Source: Candidatus Heimdallarchaeum endolithica (GTDB taxonomy: Archaea > Asgardarchaeota > Heimdallarchaeia > Heimdallarchaeales > Heimdallarchaeaceae). Taken from it: a stretch of DNA of 64,000 bases. The DNA lies in the NCBI GenBank assembly GCA_021513715.1, contig CP084167.1:1318571-1382570 (forward strand), given 5' to 3'. The stretch's first letter is position 1. Each line of letters begins with the position of its first letter. The translations under genes were made by a program, and so were the position numbers. The notes beneath the pieces were generated by a model, which was given only the letters and a program-made list of their open reading frames with translations, ran no database searches and was not told the origin of the DNA. Of this stretch, positions 55,745-63,829 are shown one piece after another.

Positions 55745-56401
55745 TTATTTTACAATTACCTTTGTTTGAATAATGTGAGGACTCACACTTTTATTAAAAC
55801 GTACAATGACGTTTTTATCTCTTGACTTACGTTTTCCATGTATGTGAGTGATTTTTCCAACCATTTTTAGATTATTTTCAGGATTAGTAACTATAGCTTT
55901 TCTACCAATATAACTTGCTAAAGGCATTTCAGTATTTAGTAATCTTACGATTATTGAATTATTAGATGATCTCCCGACTTTATCATGAACTAGAGACTGT
56001 ACAACTCCATATGTCTGAGAAATAATTTTCTCTTTTTTTGGTTTTCCAGTTTTTGGTTTTTTAGTTTTGGTTTTTACTTTAAGAGTGACAGGTTGTGTCT
56101 TTTTAACTGGAGTAATCTTTTCTTTCTTAGCTTTAGGCTCTGCTTTCTTCTTAGGCTCTGCTTTAGGTTCTACTTTCTTCTTAGGTTCTTTTACAGGAGC
56201 AGTTTTTTCACTTGCTGATTCTAGAAGTTCTTTTGCAGCCCTTCGCATTTTATCAGCAGTTACCTTACCTACACCTGGGATATCTGTTAATTCTTCAAGA
56301 GAAGCATTAGCTATTTTTTCTACTGTATCAAATCCTCTCTTTTTTAGATCATCTGCTTTTTTAGCACCAATCCCCGGAATATCAGTAATTTTTGGTTCCA
56401 T
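55745..56401 (-). CDS. HhH domain fused to ribosomal protein eL33 (L35Ae)
   Basis: A 218-residue protein. Residues 1-60 hold a tandem helix-hairpin-helix module (DIPGIGAKKADDLKKRG and DIPGVGKVTADKMRR). Residues 65-125 are a Lys/Pro/Glu linker with PKKKVEPKAEPKKKAEPKA repeats. Residues 130-218 match eL33: GVVQSLVHDKVGRSSNNSII, then SYIGRKAIV, then the signature KITHIHGKRKSRD and VRFNKSVSPHIIQTKV. eL33 is normally about 90 residues in archaea, so the N-terminal 130 residues are an addition. The protein is most likely a component of the large ribosomal subunit with an extra nucleic-acid-binding arm. Confidence 0.87.
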   Translation of the reverse strand: MEPKITDIPGIGAKKADDLKKRGFDTVEKIANASLEELTDIPGVGKVTADKMRRAAKELLESASEKTAPVKEPKKKVEPKAEPKKKAEPKAKKEKITPVKKTQPVTLKVKTKTKKPKTGKPKKEKIISQTYGVVQSLVHDKVGRSSNNSIIVRLLNTEMPLASYIGRKAIVTNPENNLKMVGKITHIHGKRKSRDKNVIVRFNKSVSPHIIQTKVIVK

Positions 56402-56549
56402 TCTCTACACCTTACTAACTCAGAACTCAATCATTGTTTTAAAAATTTTTAGATTGATTTCAGAATAGAAACTAAAAAATTAATGATTTTTTAAAAAGAG
56501 ATTTTTAATCTCAAAAACAGTTTTTAATAATAAGTTTTTGCTTTATTTA

Positions 56550-56855
56550 ATGAGCGAAAAAAAAATTGTTTTAACAGGTTTTGAACCCTTTGGCGGATCT
56601 AAAGTAAACCCTACTGCTAAATTATGAGTTGAAATTTTACTTAATTTCTTCAGGACTCTCCCCAACCAATCAACAAACTTAGCGAAAGTTGTGAAGACTG
56701 GCTTAAGAGAACATGTCCCTTCTTTACCAGAACAAGTATTAGAAAAAAGGCTTCCTTCAATGTCATTCGAATTAATTGAAAAAGGAATTAAAGTAGCTAT
56801 TAAAACTATTATTATGGAATTAAAAAATGTAGAGAATGAAAATTTAATAAAATAA
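56550..56855 (+). pseudogene. pcp: Pyroglutamyl-peptidase I remnant with element insertion and deletion
   Basis: The first 25 codons from the ATG at 56550 match the start of pyrrolidone-carboxylate peptidase (MSEKKIVLTGFEPFGGS). They end at a TGA formed where the reverse-oriented element fragment begins at 56627. After the fragment, from 56715, an open frame without start encodes the family C-terminus (VPSLPEQVLEKRLPSMSFELIEK) to a TAA at 56853. The normal protein is about 210 residues, so about 130 central residues are missing. The join has ACATG in common between element and gene, suggesting deletion at microhomology. The gene is dead. Confidence 0.85.
56627..56715. mobile_element. MITE-like element, copy 3 (truncated, reverse orientation)
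   Basis: 89 bases matching, in reverse complement, the right end of the full elements at 5832 and 34638, beginning AGTTGAAATTTTAC and ending at AGAGAACATG inside one arm of the AGAGAAC hairpin. The intact end is flanked by TATG, the complement of the CATA target duplication of copy 2. The other end, about 280 bases, is gone together with the middle of the pcp gene. Confidence 0.88.
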
Positions 56856-56902
56856 TCTTTATTGCCATTATTATTATCATAGAGTATTCTTAAGATGTAT
56901 AC

Positions 56903-57979
56903 CTATTCAAACAACGGGTAATGAATGTTGCTATCTTCATTTATTGCTTTCAAAATAAGAGACATTTCATTTTGTACCCAGATATTTTCCTGTGTAAGTA
57001 AATTATAATTTACTAAATCCCTAAATGAGAAATAGCGTAACCTCTCTATTCTATTAGTTGCATACTCATGAGCCTCATTTATTAGTGATTTACGAGCAGA
57101 TTTTTTGATTCTATCAACTGTCCAAGTTTCAGGAAGTATTGTTTTTTCATCTATATTTTTTACTATTTCTAGTAATTTAGCTGAAATTTGAAAAACTAGG
57201 AACCAATGTTTTTGATTCAATAAAATAGACATTAAATTTAACAACTGTTGAATTTTAAATTTCAGTATTTTTACAGGATTCACCACATAATCTCTAATTC
57301 CTTGAAACAAAGCAACTAGTTTTATAACTTCATTCTCTGATCGTTCGTTTTTTCTTTGCACTATCTTGAACAAAATAGAATTTTGTTCAATCTTTGAAAT
57401 ATCTACGTTTTGAAATTCTGTTATTATATCAAATTTTGATATTTTTAAAAAACAGCAGCTTGGAGAAATACGAAAGAGGTTTTCAATTGATTTTTGTTTG
57501 TTTTCTACAAGGATTCTAATTAACCATTTTGTCATCCATCTATTAAAACAGAAAATTTCACTTAATATATTTCCTACTTCATCTAAAAATGTAACAGTTG
57601 AGCAATCAGGTGTTTCAGTTATCAAGGACTTATACTGTGCTTGATTTATAAAGAATTTACCAGAAGTAATGAGTATATAATCATTAATGGCATGCTTCAT
57701 GATTTTATTTAATATTTCAACATCTATTCTTTTTCTAATAGGTGGAATAACTTTAATAGGAGCACAATCTGTTTTTTTGTTAAATATTTGTCTTTCTTCA
57801 TCATTTATAAAAAAATCAGTTATAAGATCATTTGACAGATGTTTTAATTTTTGAACATGAGTTATTAACTGTTCTACATTTTCACAATTTAGAATAAATA
57901 TTGAAACATTTGATTTATCTTTCTTTTTTGATTCAAAGTGATGAACTGTACGTTCAAGTAATTTAACAATGTTACTCAA
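56903..57979 (-). CDS. Hypothetical protein encoded with mobB
   Basis: A 358-residue soluble protein I do not recognise. The first 170 residues have a strand-helix pattern (VSIFILNCENVEQLITHV, later DYILITSGKFFINQ) and FCFNRWMTKWLIRIL followed by SIENLFRISPSC, a distant echo of the MobA-type nucleotidyltransferase end. The catalytic GG...SxRMGxDK loop of MobA is absent, so a MobA function is doubtful. The C-terminal 190 residues are helical. Its start overlaps the stop of mobB (ATGA), showing translational coupling. Confidence 0.65.
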   Translation of the reverse strand: MSNIVKLLERTVHHFESKKKDKSNVSIFILNCENVEQLITHVQKLKHLSNDLITDFFINDEERQIFNKKTDCAPIKVIPPIRKRIDVEILNKIMKHAINDYILITSGKFFINQAQYKSLITETPDCSTVTFLDEVGNILSEIFCFNRWMTKWLIRILVENKQKSIENLFRISPSCCFLKISKFDIITEFQNVDISKIEQNSILFKIVQRKNERSENEVIKLVALFQGIRDYVVNPVKILKFKIQQLLNLMSILLNQKHWFLVFQISAKLLEIVKNIDEKTILPETWTVDRIKKSARKSLINEAHEYATNRIERLRYFSFRDLVNYNLLTQENIWVQNEMSLILKAINEDSNIHYPLFE

Positions 57980-58506
57980 AGTTTAAATTCCTCCAATAGA
58001 AGTTCAATTATTTGCTCATCTGATTTAAATAGATTAAAATTATATTTTTTCACAAATAGTTTAACATCTTTTTCATTTTCTTTGTAAATGTTCGATGGGC
58101 AATAAACACCAATTAAGTTATCTAAATTGAATAACGACAAGTCAATGTTTTTTGTCCAAACAATAATTTTTGGAAAATCTAACTTTTTAAAACCTTCAAT
58201 TATTATAAGATCAGAATTGGTATATTCATTTATAAGACCTATAGTTTGCTCAAGAGACAATTCACTAAAAGTGATCTGTGTACCATTAGAAAAGAGAACT
58301 GCAGTAGAGACACCTCCACTAAAGAAATTTTTATCAGAATCTTTTCCATGATCCTCTATTTTGTGAGTTGGAGCTGATTTAATTGTAGACACTTTAATTT
58401 TTTTGTTATTTAATTTTCTAATTATATTGGTAACTAAAGTCGTCTTTCCAGTGTTAGAAAAACCAACAATTTGGATAATTTTTTGTCTTTCAACTGAAAT
58501 ATTCAT
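57976..58506 (-). CDS. mobB: MobB, molybdopterin-guanine dinucleotide biosynthesis GTPase-like
   Basis: A 176-residue P-loop protein of the MobB family. Walker A is GFSNTGKT (15-22), the family block KSAPTHKIEDHGKDSDK follows with the conserved His and Asp, and LIIIEGFKKLDFPKI forms the Walker B part. MobB assists MobA in attaching GMP to molybdopterin. The start is taken as the ATG at 58506; a longer reading to 58566 would overlap the upstream gene. The coupled downstream gene lacks MobA catalytic motifs. Confidence 0.9.
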   Translation of the reverse strand: MNISVERQKIIQIVGFSNTGKTTLVTNIIRKLNNKKIKVSTIKSAPTHKIEDHGKDSDKNFFSGGVSTAVLFSNGTQITFSELSLEQTIGLINEYTNSDLIIIEGFKKLDFPKIIVWTKNIDLSLFNLDNLIGVYCPSNIYKENEKDVKLFVKKYNFNLFKSDEQIIELLLEEFKL

Positions 58507-58540
58507 TATTAATGGAAAAAAATAATAATAAAATTTAAAC

Positions 58541-60034
58541 TTACTTACCCAATAATTTTTTTGCATTCGTGATATATTTTTCTGCTGTTGAAGGGCCTAT
58601 TCCTTTGATTTTTACAAGCTCATCTATAGATGCATTAACGAGTTTTTCTACATTTTCAATTCCTGCTTCTTTTAGTAATTTAGCTTTTGATTCTCCTATT
58701 CCTGGGACATCTACAAGCGAATATTGAGATTCTTTGTCTACGTGTTCATCAATCTTCATTGAAGAAGGAATTTCTTCACTTACAGTTTTTTTGGCTTTAG
58801 ATACATTTTCTAATTGTTTCTGTGTAGGTTTGCTAATCGAAAGAATTTTTTCTTGATGAGTTGAAGGAGTTTTAGTTGGTAATTGCTCTTTTTGTGATTC
58901 TTCTTTTTTCTTTTTTAGAATTTCACTAGGTTTTAACAATGTATGCTCTTTTTTTTCCTCTTGTACGTAATCTACAGTTCTTGAGATTACAGGGATTGCC
59001 TCCCTTTTTCTCAAATATTCTGAAGGTTTGAGTAGTCGTTCAGAAGGAGTGTTATCATCCCTTTCTTCAATATCAAACATTTTTCGTTCTTTATCAAAAA
59101 TTGTTTCTCTTTCTTTAAGAACTTCACTAGGTTTCAAAAGACGCTTTTCTGGAGGGCTAGGTTTACTTTCTTCTCTTTTTAAAGGAGGTAATACTTTCAC
59201 TTTTGGAGATCTTGTAGGCCCTTTATCTAGGATCTCGCTGGGCCTAGCTAACTTATTTTCTGGTGGCTTCAATCTTTTTTTTGGTAAAGGTAGAACATTT
59301 TCTTGAACAGGTGTTTTAACTTTTTTATCAATAGGTTCTGAAGTTGTTTCGATTTGTCTAATATCTCTAAAACTTCCAGATGGTTGAAGTTTTCTGACTG
59401 AGGTCTCTTTTTTCTCAATTGGAGTTGAAACAACTTTTGCTTCTCTGATAGGAACACCTGTAGGCTTTAATCGTGCTCTAACATCTGCAGCAGTTTCACC
59501 CAAAAAGTGTTCTTTTTCTTTTCTAGTAACTGTAGGTTCAGGTTTCTTTTCATCAACTGGCTCATAATAAACAACCTTAGCTTCTTTTACAGGCACACCA
59601 GGAGAAGACAACAAACTTCTATAACTCGAAGGTTTTTCTGCAGAAGGTTTTACAGGTTCATCATAAACTACTTTAGCCTCTCTTATTCTATGGCCAGTTC
59701 GTTTTAAAGCAACACCAGTATTTAGAGGAAGTAATTCTTCTTCCAGTTTATCTTCATTTATATTTTGAATACCAAAATCACTTAAAAATTCTGAAAACCA
59801 AAAAGAAAATCTTCTGAAATTTAATTGGCCAGTAATAGTTCCTTCCCAGAAATTATAACACATTTTTGCTAATTGATCCAATGAACTAAATGAACGAGTT
59901 TCTATTGCATGTTTCCCATCAAAAAAATAAACAGTTCCATTTATTGTGGGCGAGAAAGTAGTGGATTTAGGCTCTAGAGCTACCCCATATCTTGTAGAGC
60001 CAATCAATCTTTTAGGTCTTTGCGGAATAGACAT
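58541..60034 (-). CDS. HhH protein with repeated linear motifs
   Basis: A 497-residue protein. Residues 1-110 form a small folded domain (TINGTVYFFDGKHAIETRSF, then FRRFSFWFSEFLSDFG). Residues 115-425 are low-complexity and probably disordered, with two sets of repeats: REAKVVYDEPV-type (three copies between about 115 and 205) and LLKPSEILKKRE-type (four or more copies between about 260 and 380). Residues 435-497 form a tandem helix-hairpin-helix (DVPGIGESKAKLLKEAG and KIKGIGPSTAEKYI), similar to that in the HhH-eL33 protein. I do not recognise the whole. It looks like a scaffold with DNA- or RNA-binding tail. Confidence 0.72.
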   Translation of the reverse strand: MSIPQRPKRLIGSTRYGVALEPKSTTFSPTINGTVYFFDGKHAIETRSFSSLDQLAKMCYNFWEGTITGQLNFRRFSFWFSEFLSDFGIQNINEDKLEEELLPLNTGVALKRTGHRIREAKVVYDEPVKPSAEKPSSYRSLLSSPGVPVKEAKVVYYEPVDEKKPEPTVTRKEKEHFLGETAADVRARLKPTGVPIREAKVVSTPIEKKETSVRKLQPSGSFRDIRQIETTSEPIDKKVKTPVQENVLPLPKKRLKPPENKLARPSEILDKGPTRSPKVKVLPPLKREESKPSPPEKRLLKPSEVLKERETIFDKERKMFDIEERDDNTPSERLLKPSEYLRKREAIPVISRTVDYVQEEKKEHTLLKPSEILKKKKEESQKEQLPTKTPSTHQEKILSISKPTQKQLENVSKAKKTVSEEIPSSMKIDEHVDKESQYSLVDVPGIGESKAKLLKEAGIENVEKLVNASIDELVKIKGIGPSTAEKYITNAKKLLGK

Positions 60035-60141
60035 TTCTTATCAAATAATTAAATTCAATCAACTTATAAAAAATTTACCTATTGTATTAATCATTGAATT
60101 AAGTGATACTGAAAACGCAAAAAATAAAAAAAATAAAAAAA

Positions 60142-61650
60142 TTAAGTACTTTTAACTGGTTCTTCTTCTGTTTCTGCCTTTGCAATCCAAGACTCTCTTG
60201 ATTCTTTATCGTAATCTTTCAAGACTCTTTCTTTCACTCTAGTAATATCTTTTTGTATGTCTTCAGACAATTGAGTTCTTCTTCCGCTCTTACCTCTAAA
60301 TGGATCAGTCAAGTAGAAGAAGAGAATAGTCTTATAGGCTGTAGAAATAGGACGTAAAACTGCAGTCATTGGCAGATAACCAAAGAAGAAAAACATAATT
60401 GAAACTGCAATACCAAATATTGCAATATTAGTTACGCTTCCTAATATCTGATAACCTAGCCAATAATATCCAATGAAGAATCCACCTATAGTAAATATAC
60501 TAAAAGTCATAAAAATGAATAATCCTTTAGCTATGTTAACTCCTGTTTTTTCAATGATAATATCTGCCCCAGAGTCTAATGATAGTTCAGATGAACGAGC
60601 TATACTTTTTATGAACCCCTGTTTTTCTACCACAATGATTGTTAATGTATAATAGTTCAAGAATTTCAGAATCTTATAGAGCCATTTTATTAGAATTACG
60701 AATATAAAGAATATCACTGTTAGAATATTCTTTATAACATTCCAAACTTTGTAAAACTTAGAAGTTTCTTTTATCTTCTTCGCTGCGAAGTATTGAACAA
60801 TAATAACTATCCAATTGAAGAAAGCCATAAATGTACCAAAAAGAACAATGCTTCCTTTAACTTTCATGATTTCACGGAAAGCTTTTCTTATACTAGCATC
60901 TTTATAATTATTCCATCGCTTGAAAATACAGATATTGATTGCATCAGTGAAATATAGCATAGTCCAGTAAATATTCAAGTAAACGTAAATAACTAAGAAG
61001 AAGACTAAAGTTTGTACCCATGAACTCTTGTCAGTTAATATATCACCGATATTAAATGCAGTCCATACAGAAGCTCCTGTACCGAGAATGAAGAGTACAA
61101 TACTAAAGAGGGCAAAGAAAATAATTGGTAAAATTGTTCTCCTATTTTCGTTAACTGCTTCACAACTTGTTTCGAATATTTTCGCTCCAAGAATAATTCT
61201 TCTTGAAACGAGTAAAACAATAACAATAAGAAAAGCTGTTGGAGCAAGAATTACTAGACCAATCCAGATTGGATCTATAAAAATAACAGAGTAAATTCCT
61301 CCGCCTAATAAGAGTAGAGGGACACCAAAAATTGTCCCAATAACTGTTTCTGCGCCGAGGTAACTCATAAACCAGACTTCAATATAAGCCAAAATAATCC
61401 CAAACAAAAAAAGAACGCCAATAGTTCCAAGTACCCAATATTTGGTAGCAGAATCAACTGTGTATCCTGATAGATCACTAATAGAAAGTCCTTGAACTTT
61501 TCCAACAATCCAGTCAATAATTCCTTGATTGCTTTGATATAAGTCATATAAAGCAAAAACTCCAAAAGCTAATGCTCCTAGAGTAACAAGGAACCAAATG
61601 TAAAAAATTAATCCAAAATCTCTTACTTTTTCTTTATTATCTTTATTCAT
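60142..61650 (-). CDS. Polytopic membrane protein, DUF6159-like
   Basis: A 502-residue protein with about ten membrane helices, in pairs around 15-40, 70-95, 105-145, 175-240, 265-335 and 375-430. The segment VVEKQGFIKSIARSSELSL followed by a glycine-rich helix is like the re-entrant helix region of the DUF6159/DUF4013-type integral membrane proteins. The C-terminal 60 residues are charged and cytoplasmic. Function unknown. The start is an ATG. Confidence 0.75.
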   Translation of the reverse strand: MNKDNKEKVRDFGLIFYIWFLVTLGALAFGVFALYDLYQSNQGIIDWIVGKVQGLSISDLSGYTVDSATKYWVLGTIGVLFLFGIILAYIEVWFMSYLGAETVIGTIFGVPLLLLGGGIYSVIFIDPIWIGLVILAPTAFLIVIVLLVSRRIILGAKIFETSCEAVNENRRTILPIIFFALFSIVLFILGTGASVWTAFNIGDILTDKSSWVQTLVFFLVIYVYLNIYWTMLYFTDAINICIFKRWNNYKDASIRKAFREIMKVKGSIVLFGTFMAFFNWIVIIVQYFAAKKIKETSKFYKVWNVIKNILTVIFFIFVILIKWLYKILKFLNYYTLTIIVVEKQGFIKSIARSSELSLDSGADIIIEKTGVNIAKGLFIFMTFSIFTIGGFFIGYYWLGYQILGSVTNIAIFGIAVSIMFFFFGYLPMTAVLRPISTAYKTILFFYLTDPFRGKSGRRTQLSEDIQKDITRVKERVLKDYDKESRESWIAKAETEEEPVKST

Positions 61651-61759
61651 ATGTTAAATAGCAAGTTATTATTGAAAAATGTTTTCCAAAGAATAAAATT
61701 ACTAAAAAAATTAGTTCTGAAAACCTTATTAAGTCATTTTTTTTTAAAAAAATAGTCAA

Positions 61760-62656
61760 ATGAATCATAAAATAACTCTTATTAGTCATTTAGTTCTTGA
61801 TGACAAAATATTTTTCAAGGAAGATAAAGTTAAAGAAGAATATAACCAATTGGGTGGTCCAGCAACTTATGGTTTGCTAGTTAGACCTTTTATTAAGCAG
61901 AAAATAAAATTACTAACTTCTTGTAGTAAAGATTTTCCTATTTCAAAAATACAAACTAACCCAAAAAACATAACTGTCATTCCTTCAAAAACCACAACAA
62001 GATTTAAACATGAGATTTTCCATAGTCACAGAAATTTATATTTAATAGACACTGCTAAAGAACTTAATACAAAAATCCAAACAATCAACACAGGAAAAGC
62101 GTGTTTATGCTCTCCTGTTTTTAAAGAAATAAGTGTTGATTCTGTAAAACATCTCACACAAAATCATGAAATCACAGTTGTAGATATCCAGGGTTTCCTA
62201 AGATTTAGAGAAAAAAATAATCTAATCACCTTCAAATTCTCAAAAGATGAGATAACAGAGATTTTGAAAATAGCAGATTATGTTAAGCTATCCTATGAAG
62301 AAGCTTCAATAATAACTCAAGAAAATACTTTAACTAGAATATTTACTAAACTAGGTTATGAATCTGCAATCATTACTTTAGGTAAGGAAGGAGTTGCGTA
62401 TAAAGAAGAAAAAAGAATTTTTAAGATCCAGGCCCCATTAGTGGAAGAAATAGATCCTACTGGAGCAGGAGATGTATTTATTACCGCTTTTCTTGGGAAA
62501 TTGATTGAAACAGGAGAAATAGATTATGCAGTAGCTTTTGGAATAGCACTTGCATCTCATGCAGTAACAACAAAAGGAGCTGAACCATTACCAAAAGTAA
62601 ACTATAAAGAAATTGCAGATGAATTGTTAAGTACAAAAAGAAAAATAGAAACTTAG
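61760..62656 (+). CDS. PfkB-family carbohydrate/nucleoside kinase
   Basis: A 298-residue ribokinase-like protein. The family signature near the C-terminus is IDPTGAGDVFITAFLGKL with the catalytic Asp in GAGD; the N-terminal substrate block is LGGPATYGLLV. The chain is short for ribokinase, and the sugar-binding lid is reduced. The substrate is unknown. The last 4 bases overlap the convergent ThiI-like gene. Confidence 0.9.
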   Translation: MNHKITLISHLVLDDKIFFKEDKVKEEYNQLGGPATYGLLVRPFIKQKIKLLTSCSKDFPISKIQTNPKNITVIPSKTTTRFKHEIFHSHRNLYLIDTAKELNTKIQTINTGKACLCSPVFKEISVDSVKHLTQNHEITVVDIQGFLRFREKNNLITFKFSKDEITEILKIADYVKLSYEEASIITQENTLTRIFTKLGYESAIITLGKEGVAYKEEKRIFKIQAPLVEEIDPTGAGDVFITAFLGKLIETGEIDYAVAFGIALASHAVTTKGAEPLPKVNYKEIADELLSTKRKIET

Positions 62657-63279
62657 TTAATATCTATAATTTTGAGAGAAGAAACACATTGATTAATTAG
62701 CTCAGAGTATTTAATTTTTAACTCTTCACTTTTCACTTTTTCTTCATTAGCTTGTGTAATTGGGTGTTTTGGTCCAAGAATGTCACAAACTTCTGGTCCA
62801 GAAGATATTTCAAAAGTTCCGATTTGTTTTGAATAATTAATTATTGTTTCTTTATCTATTGCTATCAAAGGCTTTAATACTCTGTATTTAGTAGCTTTTT
62901 CAATGACATTTATATTCATTAGAGTTTGGCTAGAAACTTGTCCTAAGCTTTCTCCTGTTATTATGTAACTTGCATTTTCTTTTTTTGCTATTTCTGAAGC
63001 TAGAACAAGAAGTAATCGTTTCATTAAAACAAAAAAATAAGAGTGAGTACATTCATTTACAAATGTCTGTAAAGAATTAGCTATATCCATAACATACAAT
63101 TTTGACCAATTGAACTTTTTTGCAATTTCAATACATTTTTCTATTGTCCACTCCCCAACAAAATCTACATTTGATAAATGAAGAGGAATTATCTCAAATC
63201 CTTCTTTTTTTAATAAGTAACCTGCTACTCCGCTATCAAAACCTCCGCTTAACAGCAGTACTGCTTTTTCTTTTTTCAT
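62653..63279 (-). CDS. ThiI-like PP-loop protein lacking the THUMP domain
   Basis: A 208-residue protein matching the C-terminal half of ThiI, the tRNA 4-thiouridine synthase. The PP-loop is LLSGGFDSGVAG (near residues 9-20). The family blocks MKRLLLVLASEIAKKE, ITGESLGQVSSQTL, LKPLIAIDKETII and GPKHPITQA are present. The N-terminal ferredoxin-like and THUMP domains are absent, and no rhodanese domain follows. A cysteine remains at EVCDILGPKHP. It probably adenylates a tRNA or other substrate; the missing tRNA-binding domain might be supplied by another protein. Confidence 0.87.
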   Translation of the reverse strand: MKKEKAVLLLSGGFDSGVAGYLLKKEGFEIIPLHLSNVDFVGEWTIEKCIEIAKKFNWSKLYVMDIANSLQTFVNECTHSYFFVLMKRLLLVLASEIAKKENASYIITGESLGQVSSQTLMNINVIEKATKYRVLKPLIAIDKETIINYSKQIGTFEISSGPEVCDILGPKHPITQANEEKVKSEELKIKYSELINQCVSSLKIIDIN

Positions 63280-63383
63280 TCAATTTTACATTTATTTGTT
63301 ATTTTTTTAACCTTTGGATTTTTGAAAAATTTTATTAATATTACCTTATTGTTGAGACAGAATATACATTTTATTAATAAAAT

Positions 63384-63389
63384 GGTGAT
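63384..63389 (+). promoter_or_regulatory. Ribosome binding site GGTGAT
   Basis: GGTGAT three bases before the ATG at 63393, the same arrangement as at the profilin gene. It fixes the start of the GNAT gene. Confidence 0.6.
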
Positions 63390-63392
63390 AAA

Positions 63393-63824
63393 ATGGAAAT
63401 AAAGAACTTTTCTATGGATTATTACGATGAAGTTTATGAATTATGGAAGAAAACAGGGCTAACTGTTACTAAATCTGACTCTAGAGAAGGAGTTAAGATA
63501 ATGCTTGAACGAAACCCTGATCTTTTCTTAATTGGAATTGAAAATGACAAATTAGTTTGTGTTGTCTATGGTGGATTTGATGGAAGAAGAGGTTTCGTAC
63601 ATCATCTAGCTGTTGATCCACAATTTCAAAGAAAAGGATTAGGAAAAATGATGATGGAAGAACTAGAAAAAAGATTCAAAAGAATGAATGTTGAAAAGAT
63701 ACATCTTTTTATCGAAAAAAGAAATTTAGGTGTAATAGAATTTTATAAGAGATTAGGTTGGTATTTAAGAGACGATTTAGTTATAATGTCTTTTGTACCA
63801 GATGAAGAAAACGAAAAAGAATGA
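63393..63824 (+). CDS. GNAT acetyltransferase
   Basis: A 143-residue GNAT. The acetyl-CoA loop is QFQRKGLGKMMM and the preceding strand VHHLAVDP; the C-terminal block is NLGVIEFYKRLGW. Size and pattern resemble RimI/YpeA-type enzymes that acetylate protein N-termini or small amines. The acceptor is unknown. Confidence 0.9.
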   Translation: MEIKNFSMDYYDEVYELWKKTGLTVTKSDSREGVKIMLERNPDLFLIGIENDKLVCVVYGGFDGRRGFVHHLAVDPQFQRKGLGKMMMEELEKRFKRMNVEKIHLFIEKRNLGVIEFYKRLGWYLRDDLVIMSFVPDEENEKE

Positions 63825-63829
63825 AAATG

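Noticed and set aside
56903..57979. Annotation of the mobB-coupled gene as mobA
   Set aside because: The MobA nucleotide-binding loop is missing, and the similarity in the rest is too faint.
60052..60100. AATTCAAT/ATTGAATT inverted repeat between the HhH and membrane-protein genes
   Set aside because: Both arms are purely AT-rich apart from one base pair and 33 bases apart, so chance is likely in this sequence.
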